Source: Eggerthellaceae bacterium UBA3686
Lineage (GTDB): Bacteria; Actinomycetota; Coriobacteriia; Coriobacteriales; Eggerthellaceae
Length of the DNA stretch: 16,084 nt
Assembly (NCBI GenBank): GCA_002371495.1
Contig: DFIX01000008.1
Span: 1 to 16,084, forward strand
Reading direction: 5' to 3'
A model generated the notes under the pieces. That model had not been told where the DNA came from. It did not search any database and was given only the letters and a program-made list of their open reading frames with translations. Below are positions 6,889-13,304 of the stretch, piece after piece; within the stretch, counting starts at the first letter, position 1; every line of letters begins with the position of its first letter. The position numbers were made by a program, and so were the translations under genes.

Positions 6889-6920
6889 GGGCCGCAAGGC
6901 TCCGCAGCCGCAGGCGGCCC
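6889..6920. other. Short hairpin between MoaD-like and NuoE-like genes
   Basis: GGGCCGC (6889-6895) pairs with GCGGCCC (6914-6920) over an 18-base loop. No U-tract follows, so it is at most a weak processing or attenuation element in the 114-nt gap. A second, weaker pair, GCAATT/AATTGC, follows. Confidence 0.3.
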
Positions 6921-7001
6921 GAGTGCAATTCGCTCCATCTTGATGAAATTGCTCAGCGGGCGAGGCAAAGGCATTGCGGCCGTAAACGAAAAGAGGTTTA
7001 C

Positions 7002-7496
7002 ATGACCGAAATCGATCAGGCCTCGAAGATTAGGGAGATCATCGAGGCGTATCCTGCCGACCAGCGTTTCGCGCTGGCCGCCATGCAGGACATGCAACAT
7101 GCTTTCAACTACATTCCCGAAGAAGGGCTCTCGGCGCTCGCAACCTACCTGGGCTGCGCTGAAGCCCAGTTGTATTCCATGGCGACGTTCTACAAGGCGC
7201 TGTCGCTCACGCCGAAGGGCGAGCACATCGTCAAGATCTGCAACGGCACCGCCTGCCATCTGCGCGGCGCGATGAACCTTGCCACCGAGCTGAAGCGCAA
7301 CCTCGGGATAGACCCGGGCCAGACCACCGAAGACGGCGAGTTCTCGGTCGAGCTCGTCAACTGCCTAGGATCGTGCGCGCTCGCACCCGTCATGGTCGTC
7401 GACGGCACCTACCACAACAAGCTGCGCGTCGAACAGATTCCCGGCATCATCGACAGTTACGCCTCAGCTGCGAAGGAGGTGACCGCAAATGATTAA
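7002..7496 (+). CDS. NuoE-like thioredoxin-fold [2Fe-2S] subunit
   Basis: This 164-residue protein matches the 24-kDa NuoE/HydC family, which carries one [2Fe-2S] cluster and supports the NADH-oxidising flavoprotein. The ligands are C80 and C85 in CNGTACHLRG and C121 and C125 in CLGSCALAP. The N-terminal helical part (about 1-65, with PEEGLSALATYLG and MATFYKALSL) is also standard. AAGAGG precedes the ATG. The stop overlaps the next start by 8 nt. No complex I membrane subunits are nearby, so this belongs to a soluble oxidoreductase. It corresponds to the C subunit in Wor/Bfu-type complexes. Confidence 0.93.
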   Translation: MTEIDQASKIREIIEAYPADQRFALAAMQDMQHAFNYIPEEGLSALATYLGCAEAQLYSMATFYKALSLTPKGEHIVKICNGTACHLRGAMNLATELKRNLGIDPGQTTEDGEFSVELVNCLGSCALAPVMVVDGTYHNKLRVEQIPGIIDSYASAAKEVTAND

Positions 7497-9285
7497 CGGA
7501 ACCGAGAATATCCTCGTCTGCTGCGGCACCGGCTGCATCGCCAACGGGGCGCTCGGCGTTGCCGACGCCATCGAGGCCGAGCTGGCCGCGCGCGGGCTCT
7601 CCGACGACGTGCAGGTAAAAGTCACGCGCACGGGCTGTTCGGGCGAATGCGAACAGGGTCCCATCGTGCGCTTCATGCCGCGCGACCTCATGTACTACCG
7701 CGTGAAGGACCGCGACGCCAAGGCCATCGTCGACTCGCTCGACGGCGAACCGGTAAAGAAGCTGCTGTTCAAGAAGGACGGCCAGACCTACGAGCACATG
7801 GATGACAACCCGTTCTACGCGCTCCAGCACAAGGTGGTCCTGCGCGACGTGGGCATCATCGACCCACTGAACATCGACGAGTACATCGCTCGTGGCGGCT
7901 ACGAAGGCCTGAAGAAGGCCCTGCAGATGACGCCCGACGAAATCATCACCGAGGTCGAGAAGTCCGGGCTGCGCGGCAAGGGCGGTGCGGGCTTCCCCAC
8001 TGGGCGCAAATGGCGCACGGCCGCCGGCTACGACGTCTTCCCCAAGTACATCGTCTGCAACGGCGACGAGGGCGACCCCGGCGCATTCATGGACGGCTCG
8101 ACGATGGAGGGCAGCCCACATGCCGTCATCGAAGGCATGATCATAGGCGCGCTGGCCATAGGGGCGGAAGAAGGCGTGCTCTACATCCGCGACGAGTACG
8201 CGCTCGCCCGCGACCACATCCAGCACGCCATCGACGATGCTTATGCGGCCGGCATCTTGGGCGAGTCCATCATGGGCACCGACCACAAGCTCGACCTTTC
8301 CATCGTCCGCGGCGGCGGCGCGTTCGTCTGCGGCGAATCGACCGCGCTCATGGCTTCCATCGAGGGCCGTGTCGGCGAGCCGCGCGCAAAGTACATCCGC
8401 AGCGTCCAGCGTGGCCTGTTCGATCACCCGACCGTGCTGAACAACGTGGAATCACTCGCATCCATTCCGACCATCTTGCGCGAGGGCGGCGAGAAATACG
8501 CCGAGGTGGGCACCGAGAAATCCAAGGGCACGAAGGTGTTTGCCATGGTCGGCAAGGTTAAGCACACGGGCCTAGTCGAAGTACCCATGGGCACGACGCT
8601 GCGCACGCTCATCTACGACATCGGCGGGGGCATCATCGACGACCGTCCGTTCAAGGCCATCCAAACCGGCGGACCTTCTGGCGGCTGCATCCCCGAGGAG
8701 CTGCTCGACCTGCCCGTCGACTTCGACACGCTCGTCGAATACGGCGCCATGATGGGCTCGGGCGGCATGATCGTCATGGACGACCGCTCGTGCATGGTCG
8801 AAGTCGCACGCTACTACGTCGACTTCCTATGCGAAGAGAGCTGCGGCAAGTGCACGCCGTGCCGCGAGGGCCTGCGCCAGATGCGCGCAATACTCACCGA
8901 CATCTGCGAAGGCCGCGGCAAGCCCGGCGATATCGAGCTGCTCGAACGCATTGGCCGCACCATGCAGGACGCGTCGCTCTGCGCGCTCGGCCGCACCGCA
9001 CCGAATCCCGTCATGACCACCATCAAGTTCTTCCGCGACGAATACGAAGCGCACATCGACCGCAGGGAATGCCCGGCGGGCGTCTGCGCCGACCTCACCC
9101 AATTCGCCATCGATGCAAGCGCCTGCACCGGCTGCGGCATGTGCTCGCGCGCCTGCCCCGCCGGCGCCATTTCAGGCGAGCGCAAAGAAGCGCACGTCAT
9201 CGACCCGGCGAAGTGCATCGCCTGCGGCAGCTGCCGTGAAGCATGCCGGTTCAACGCCGTGCTGACCGAAAGGAGGCCGTCATGA
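7489..9285 (+). CDS. NuoF/HydB-like NAD- and FMN-binding subunit with extra ferredoxin domains
   Basis: This 598-residue flavoprotein is where NAD(H) should react. Its domains are an N-terminal thioredoxin-like [2Fe-2S] domain (C11/C12, C16, C50, C54), the NuoF core with the glycine-rich FMN/NAD loop GKGGAGFPTGRKW (163-175), an SLBB region near 352-410, the [4Fe-4S] motif CGKCTPC with C498, and two C-terminal [4Fe-4S] ferredoxin motifs (C546/549/552/556 and C576/579/582/586). The length and the terminal ferredoxin extensions match HydB or BfuB of electron-bifurcating enzymes rather than complex I NuoF (about 440 residues). AAGGAGGTG lies 7 nt before the ATG. The gene overlaps its neighbours on both sides. 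Bifurcation to ferredoxin is likely by family but cannot be proved from sequence. Confidence 0.94.
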   Translation: MINGTENILVCCGTGCIANGALGVADAIEAELAARGLSDDVQVKVTRTGCSGECEQGPIVRFMPRDLMYYRVKDRDAKAIVDSLDGEPVKKLLFKKDGQTYEHMDDNPFYALQHKVVLRDVGIIDPLNIDEYIARGGYEGLKKALQMTPDEIITEVEKSGLRGKGGAGFPTGRKWRTAAGYDVFPKYIVCNGDEGDPGAFMDGSTMEGSPHAVIEGMIIGALAIGAEEGVLYIRDEYALARDHIQHAIDDAYAAGILGESIMGTDHKLDLSIVRGGGAFVCGESTALMASIEGRVGEPRAKYIRSVQRGLFDHPTVLNNVESLASIPTILREGGEKYAEVGTEKSKGTKVFAMVGKVKHTGLVEVPMGTTLRTLIYDIGGGIIDDRPFKAIQTGGPSGGCIPEELLDLPVDFDTLVEYGAMMGSGGMIVMDDRSCMVEVARYYVDFLCEESCGKCTPCREGLRQMRAILTDICEGRGKPGDIELLERIGRTMQDASLCALGRTAPNPVMTTIKFFRDEYEAHIDRRECPAGVCADLTQFAIDASACTGCGMCSRACPAGAISGERKEAHVIDPAKCIACGSCREACRFNAVLTERRPS

Positions 9286-10037
9286 GCGAGATGATCACCG
9301 TAACCATCGACGGCATCGAATGCACGTGCGAGAAGGGCGAATACATCTACGACGTCGCCAAGCGAAACGGCATCTTCATCCCGGTGCTCTGCCGCCACGA
9401 CGCCTTCCCCGACCATCGTGCCTGCTGCCGCATCTGCATCGTGGAAGTCGAGCAGCGCGGGCGCACCAAGGTCGTCACCTCCTGCGTCTACCCCATCGAC
9501 GGCGAATGCGAGATCCGCACGAACAGCGAGCGCATCCAGGAAGAGCGCGCCGTGCTGTTCGCGCTGCTGGGGCACCGAGCACCCGAAGCCGAAGTGCTCG
9601 ACGACATGAGCGCCAGCCTGGACATGAGCGGCTTCAAGCGCCTCATCTCGGTCGATAACGAGAAATGCATCCTGTGCGGCCTGTGCGTCCAGGCGTGCAA
9701 CGCGCTGGGCACGGGCGCCATCAGCACCGTGCAGCGCGGCACCGACAAGAAGGTCGACACGCCCTACGACAAGCCGTCCGAGTTCTGCGTCGGCTGCCTG
9801 AGCTGTGCTAACGTGTGTCCAACGGGCGCTATCGAGTACTCCCAGACCGACGCGACCCGCACCATCTGGAACCGCGAATTCGAGCTCGTGCGCTGCGCCG
9901 AATGCGGCGAGGTCATGGGCACGCCCGAATCGATCCGCCACGCCGTGGGCGCAGAAGGCGATGCGCCGACCGTCTGCGACTCGTGCCGCAAGAAGCGCCT
10001 CGCCGACGAGATGATGCACACCTACCGTTACGTATAA
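9282..10037 (+). CDS. NuoG N-terminal-like iron-sulfur subunit with CxxC tail
   Basis: This 251-residue subunit wires electrons between the flavoprotein and the catalytic unit. It shows an N-terminal [2Fe-2S] ferredoxin domain (C37, C49, C52, C68) and two [4Fe-4S] motifs (C129/132/135/139 and C169/172/175/179). The His-Cys cluster motif usual between these in NuoG and HydA is absent: the region near 94-108 has no cysteine. A C-terminal extension carries two CxxC pairs (C205/C208 and C232/C235), able to bind zinc or another iron-sulfur centre. The start overlaps the previous stop (ATGA), with AGGAGG 5 nt before it. There is no hydrogenase H-cluster domain and no molybdopterin domain, so it corresponds to the A subunit of a Wor/Bfu-type complex. 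Confidence 0.9.
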   Translation: MSEMITVTIDGIECTCEKGEYIYDVAKRNGIFIPVLCRHDAFPDHRACCRICIVEVEQRGRTKVVTSCVYPIDGECEIRTNSERIQEERAVLFALLGHRAPEAEVLDDMSASLDMSGFKRLISVDNEKCILCGLCVQACNALGTGAISTVQRGTDKKVDTPYDKPSEFCVGCLSCANVCPTGAIEYSQTDATRTIWNREFELVRCAECGEVMGTPESIRHAVGAEGDAPTVCDSCRKKRLADEMMHTYRYV

Positions 10038-10072
10038 ATGTGAAAAAGGGGTCTGACCCCTTTTTCACATTT
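10036..10072. repeat. Family A palindrome, copy 2 (37 bp perfect)
   Basis: Eighteen-base arms around T10054 share the core GGGGTCTGACCCC with copy 1. One arm has GTGAAAAAGGGG where copy 1 has GTGTAAAAGGGG, and the opposite arm carries the matching change, so pairing is kept. The stop codon of the NuoG-like gene overlaps its first two bases. It may act as a terminator for the operon. Confidence 0.9.
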
Positions 10073-10118
10073 TGCGGCGGCGCGTAAAACGAGACTGACC
10101 CTCTCGCAGCGCCGAAAT

Positions 10119-10163
10119 GATGGGCCGGAGCGCTTCCCAATACCCTCAGCGCCCCGGCCCATC
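10119..10163. terminator. Strong hairpin between the NuoG-like and ThiF-like genes
   Basis: GATGGGCCGGAGCGCT (10119-10134) and AGCGCCCCGGCCCATC (10148-10163) pair at 15 of 16 positions over a 13-base loop. No U-run follows on either strand, so intrinsic termination is doubtful. With the palindrome just upstream it probably separates or processes the transcripts of the oxidoreductase and the ThiF-like gene. Confidence 0.55.
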
Positions 10164-10176
10164 TATACTGTAGCAT

Positions 10177-10210
10177 CTCTTCATAATCTATTGAAGAGGT
10201 CAACGTTGAC
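10177..10210. promoter_or_regulatory. Two adjacent palindromes upstream of the ThiF-like gene
   Basis: CTCTTCA (10177-10183) pairs with TGAAGAG (10192-10198). The perfect 12-bp palindrome GTCAACGTTGAC (10199-10210) follows immediately. A TTGACA box is contained at 10206-10211, but no good -10 follows at normal spacing. A TATACT box at 10164-10169 lacks a clear -35. The region may hold a promoter and operator. Confidence 0.35.
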
Positions 10211-10260
10211 AGATGGCACGTGTTCTACGCGAGCCGCACGACACGAGAAAGGCGCGCCCC

Positions 10261-10959
10261 ATGACGCTCCCAAACCGATACGACCGCAACATGACCGCGC
10301 TCTCTGTCGAGGAGTGCGAGGCGCTGGGAACCAAGCACGTTACCGTTGTCGGCTGCGGCGGCTTGGGCGGGCTCGTCATCGAGGCGCTCGCGCGCATTGG
10401 TACGGGGCATTTGCGCGTCATCGACGGGGACGTCTTCGAAGAGAGCAACCTCAACCGACAGCTGCTGTGCACTGAAGCCGATCTAGGCCGCGAGAAGGCT
10501 CTCGTGGCTGCCGAGCGTGTTCAGGCCATCAACGGCCAAACCAACGTCGAACCCATCGTCACCTACCTCGGCGAGGAGAACGCCGCCGAGCTCCTCGCGG
10601 GTGCCGACTGCGTTGTTGACTGCCTCGACAACCTTGAGGCCCGCTTCTGGATGGCGCACGCATGCCAGCAGCTCGGGATTCCCGTTGTGTACGGCGCCAT
10701 CGCTGGCTGGTTCGGGCAGGTGTGCACGGTTTACCCCGGGGATCCCTCGTTCGTGAGCGCATACGGAGAGCCGTTTGAAAGCGGCGGCACCAGCCAGCAC
10801 AAGAAACTGGGTAACCTCCCCTTCACCGCGTACGCCATATCGGCCATCCAAGCCGCCGAGGCCATAAAGGTCGTGCTCGACCGACCAGGACAAATCCGCA
10901 ACCGCCTGCTTATGGTCGATTTGCTCGACGGTTCGGTCGACGACATGGAGCTCAGGTAG
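10261..10959 (+). CDS. ThiF/MoeB-like E1 adenylyltransferase
   Basis: This 232-residue protein is an E1-like enzyme that adenylates the C-terminal glycine of a ubiquitin-like sulfur carrier. It has the nucleotide loop GCGGLG (31-36), IDGDVFEESNLNRQ (54-67) with the conserved acidic and Asn/Arg residues, and DCLDN (120-124). Unlike E. coli MoeB and ThiF it lacks the two CxxC zinc pairs; the usual region reads SAYGEPFESGGTSQHKKLGN. The start at 10261 follows GAGAAAGG and begins just before the family motif RYDRNM. The upstream in-frame ATG at 10213 would add 16 residues. The obvious partner is the MoaD-like carrier at 6615, but the next small protein also ends in GG. Confidence 0.9.
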   Translation: MTLPNRYDRNMTALSVEECEALGTKHVTVVGCGGLGGLVIEALARIGTGHLRVIDGDVFEESNLNRQLLCTEADLGREKALVAAERVQAINGQTNVEPIVTYLGEENAAELLAGADCVVDCLDNLEARFWMAHACQQLGIPVVYGAIAGWFGQVCTVYPGDPSFVSAYGEPFESGGTSQHKKLGNLPFTAYAISAIQAAEAIKVVLDRPGQIRNRLLMVDLLDGSVDDMELR

Positions 10960-10980
10960 TTCGGGAAGTAGCCAGCAGCC

Positions 10981-11262
10981 ATGCTCTTGCAAAACGCCAA
11001 CCGCCTCGACCTGGATTGCGGCATCGCCTATGCCCGCATCGCCACATGGCTCGACGACGAGCTGGCGCTTCCCCGCCCCGACGATCGGTGGCTCTACTCC
11101 TGCGGCGACGGCACGTGCAGCATTGCGCTCGAGCCGCTCGAGAAACGGGCGTTTCGCAACGTGAGCATCGAGCGCACGAGGCTCGTTGCCGAAGGCGACC
11201 AAGGCGCGCTTGATTCCTTCGACAAGCTCTTCACCTTGCGCTTCATATCCGCCGGAGGCTAG
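10981..11262 (+). CDS. Small unrecognised protein ending in Ala-Gly-Gly
   Basis: This 93-residue product starts 21 nt after the ThiF-like stop and is probably in the same transcript. I do not recognise the family. It contains a CGDGTC segment (41-46), a predicted strand-rich second half (SIALEPL, VSIERTRLVA, LFTLRFIS) and ends ISAGG, like the diglycine tails of MoaD/ThiS proteins. The Shine-Dalgarno (GGGAAG) is weak and rather distant. The position next to an E1-like enzyme suggests either a second carrier or an accessory factor of the tungsten enzyme. A chance GG end remains possible. Coding is supported by position and by a frame that ends cleanly before the convergent symporter gene. Confidence 0.7.
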   Translation: MLLQNANRLDLDCGIAYARIATWLDDELALPRPDDRWLYSCGDGTCSIALEPLEKRAFRNVSIERTRLVAEGDQGALDSFDKLFTLRFISAGG

Positions 11263-11283
11263 GAGCCATAAGAAACGAGCCGT

Positions 11284-12786
11284 TTACTCCCGGGGAAAGA
11301 ATGCCGCAAGCGCCTTCTGGTCCGTCGGTTTTGTCACCAGCGACCCAATGACCATCAGCACGAGCGCCACCGTGATGCCGATCGTAATCTGGTGCAGGCC
11401 GGCAATCTTGAAACCGAGCGCCATGGTCACGCAATAGGCCAGCGTCCCGCCGCCCATCGAGAGCAGAGCGCCCGTCGCGGTCGCGCGTTTCCAGAACAGA
11501 CCGCCCACGAGCACCCAGCAAAACGCCGTCTCGAGCCCGCCAAAGGCGAACATGTTGATCTTCCAGATGACGTCGGGCGGCACGACGGAGAGCGCGAACA
11601 CGACCGCCCCGATGACCAACGTGATGACCTGGCTCGAGCGAACGACGGCCTTTTCGGCCGGCTGCTTGCCCGTCACCTCCGCATGATGCAGCCACAAGTC
11701 CTTGATGATGGCCGACGAGCTGGCGATGAGCAGGCTCGACACGGTGGAAATGCTGGCGGCTATGGGCCCGATGATGGCCACGCCGGCAAGCCAAGGCGGC
11801 AGGCTCTGCACGATTGCCGTCGGGATGATGTTATCGACGCTCCCGCCGTAATCTGCCAGTTCTCCTGGCAGGATGCCTGCGCACAGGACGCCCAAAGACG
11901 TGACACCTATCATCATGGCGCCGCAGATGACCGTGCCCCAGATCATGGCGCTGTGCAGCGACTTCGTGTCCTTGTAGCTCATGGTGCGCACGACGCTTTG
12001 CGGCAGGCAGAACGTGAAGACGCCGACGAGCAGCCACTGCGTGAAGTACAGCCCGATGGGCATGTTGCCACCGGAAAGCGGCTCCATCATCTGAGGATGA
12101 TTGGCGGCAATGGTGTCCATGATGTGCCCGTAACCGCCACCCGCAGAAAGAATGCCGCCGGCCAGCACGACGATGCCCACGATCATGGCAATGCCGCAAA
12201 GCGCGTCGGTGAAGGCGACGCCACGGAAACCGCCGATGGTCGTGAACAGGATGCAGGTGATGCCAAATATCGCGAGCCCCATGACGTAGCTGTAGCCCGT
12301 CACGGCCTCGAAGAGCTTCGCCCCGCCCACGAACTGGGCAATCATCGTGGTCGCGAAGAACAGGACCATGATCAGCGCCGAAAGCACAGCAAGTGCGTTG
12401 GACTGGTAGCGCTCGCGGATGACATCGATTACGGTCACCGAACCCAGTCTGCGGCTGACGAGCGCCATCTTCTTACCCAAGATGCCGTACAGAAGGAACA
12501 GCGCCGTCACCTGCACGGTCGCCATGTAGACCCAGCCCCAGCCGATCGACCACGCCTGGCCGGGTCCGCCCACGAAGCTCGATACGCTGCCGTACGTAGC
12601 GATGGTGGTCATAGCCAGGACAAACGGGCCCAACGTGCGATTGCCCAAGAAATATTCGCTGATGAAGCCTCCCCTGCCGGACGTTTCGCTTGCAGCCTGA
12701 CGGCGCGCGAGCACGGCAATGACGAGCGCAACGGCAAGAAACACCGCAACGGGCAGCAAGCCCGCAAAGCCAGTCGTGTTATTCAT
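11284..12786 (-). CDS. panF: Sodium:solute symporter, PanF-like
   Basis: This 500-residue membrane protein belongs to the SSS family, which couples sodium entry to solute uptake. About 13 hydrophobic segments are spread over the length. SSFVGGPGQAWSIGWGWVYM near residue 68-87 and GGFRGVAFTDALCG near 183-196 are family-typical, the former resembling PanF. Length agrees with sodium/pantothenate symporters (about 480). GGGAGG precedes the ATG, which overlaps the yhdT stop by 8 nt. The YhdT-PanF pairing is known from enterobacteria and supports pantothenate as substrate, but substrate assignment within SSS proteins is uncertain. Confidence 0.85.
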   Translation of the reverse strand: MNNTTGFAGLLPVAVFLAVALVIAVLARRQAASETSGRGGFISEYFLGNRTLGPFVLAMTTIATYGSVSSFVGGPGQAWSIGWGWVYMATVQVTALFLLYGILGKKMALVSRRLGSVTVIDVIRERYQSNALAVLSALIMVLFFATTMIAQFVGGAKLFEAVTGYSYVMGLAIFGITCILFTTIGGFRGVAFTDALCGIAMIVGIVVLAGGILSAGGGYGHIMDTIAANHPQMMEPLSGGNMPIGLYFTQWLLVGVFTFCLPQSVVRTMSYKDTKSLHSAMIWGTVICGAMMIGVTSLGVLCAGILPGELADYGGSVDNIIPTAIVQSLPPWLAGVAIIGPIAASISTVSSLLIASSSAIIKDLWLHHAEVTGKQPAEKAVVRSSQVITLVIGAVVFALSVVPPDVIWKINMFAFGGLETAFCWVLVGGLFWKRATATGALLSMGGGTLAYCVTMALGFKIAGLHQITIGITVALVLMVIGSLVTKPTDQKALAAFFPRE

Positions 12787-13063
12787 GGACGACCTCCCCT
12801 ACCGCATCGGGATTCTGCGGCTTCTCGTCAAGATCGAACCCGACGAAGAAGCGCCGCGCCAAAACGACCACCACGACAATCGAGCAAACCCAGGTGCCGA
12901 TTGTTCCGCCTATGACCCAAAGCGGCGTATGGAACAGCGTTATATCCAGCCCGGACAAACCGAATCCGCACACGACCCATACGACTATCGTAATTGCAAG
13001 CGCCACGACGGTGGCGCCAGCTTCGCGATTCGCCTGCTCGTGCTTTTGCTTATACGTAAGCAT
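12779..13063 (-). CDS. yhdT: YhdT-like (DUF997) small membrane protein
   Basis: This 94-residue protein has two hydrophobic segments (about 17-36 and 48-71), a charged N-terminus, and the RRFFVGFDLDEKP type motif after the second segment, which suits the YhdT family that accompanies PanF. Its molecular role is unknown. The start at 13063 has GGAAGG upstream. A longer frame would start near 13096, which is where a -10 box predicts the transcript to begin, so it is rejected. It overlaps panF by 8 nt, indicating co-translation. Confidence 0.85.
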   Translation of the reverse strand: MLTYKQKHEQANREAGATVVALAITIVVWVVCGFGLSGLDITLFHTPLWVIGGTIGTWVCSIVVVVVLARRFFVGFDLDEKPQNPDAVGEVVHE

Positions 13064-13101
13064 GCCTTGCCTTCCTTTCTGCGCGCTTATGCGCACGGGG
13101 C

Positions 13102-13107
13102 ATTATA
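13102..13107 (-). promoter_or_regulatory. -10 box for yhdT-panF
   Basis: The minus strand reads TATAAT, a perfect consensus, about 39 nt before the yhdT start. The -35 at 16-17 bp is weak (GCGTCA-like). This predicts a transcript starting close to 13095 with a roughly 32-nt leader. Confidence 0.45.
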
Positions 13108-13166
13108 TCGGGCGGTGTGCAATTGACGCCTATTGTTGCTATTATGTAGGGTACTGTAGGGTGAAT

Positions 13167-13206
13167 ACAAAAGGGAGTCTCCCCTTATTGCCAGGGGAGA
13201 CTCCCC
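13167..13206. repeat. Family B repeat with 13-bp inverted arms
   Basis: GGGAGTCTCCCCT (13173-13185) and AGGGGAGACTCCC (13193-13205) are perfect reverse complements over a 7-base loop. The first 28 bases match the element at 193-220 at 25 positions. It lies between the divergent yhdT promoter and the transposase-like gene. Confidence 0.85.
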
Positions 13207-13227
13207 AAATTGTCGCTAAGCTCGCAA

Positions 13228-13261
13228 AGACGGCCCAACCGTCTGCGAAAGCGCAGGTAGG
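13228..13261 (+). repeat. Small hairpin plus family C motif
   Basis: AGACGG and CCGTCT (13228-13233 and 13239-13244) form a short stem. GCGAAAGCGCAGGTAGG (13245-13261) follows and matches the motif at 65-81 in 16 of 17 positions. The order, family B then family C, is the same as at the left edge of the window read on the minus strand. Confidence 0.55.
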
Positions 13262-13304
13262 ATGCCTAGAAGAACCCGATCTCGGTTTGCTATTGGAGAC
13301 GAAG

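Noticed and set aside
7002..10037. Complex I or [FeFe] hydrogenase operon
   Set aside because: No membrane subunits, quinone-site subunits or H-cluster domain are present. The adjoining catalytic subunit is an AOR-family enzyme.
4263..10037. Class II benzoyl-CoA reductase (Bam) locus
   Set aside because: The ferredoxin, AOR and NuoEFG-like parts are similar in layout, but BamD-, BamE- and BamF-like genes are absent and a dedicated MoaD-like carrier is present.
11392..12915. Long plus-strand open frame opposite the symporter gene
   Set aside because: The product is His/Arg/Asp-rich with no domain sense, and the minus strand there encodes a well-formed membrane protein.
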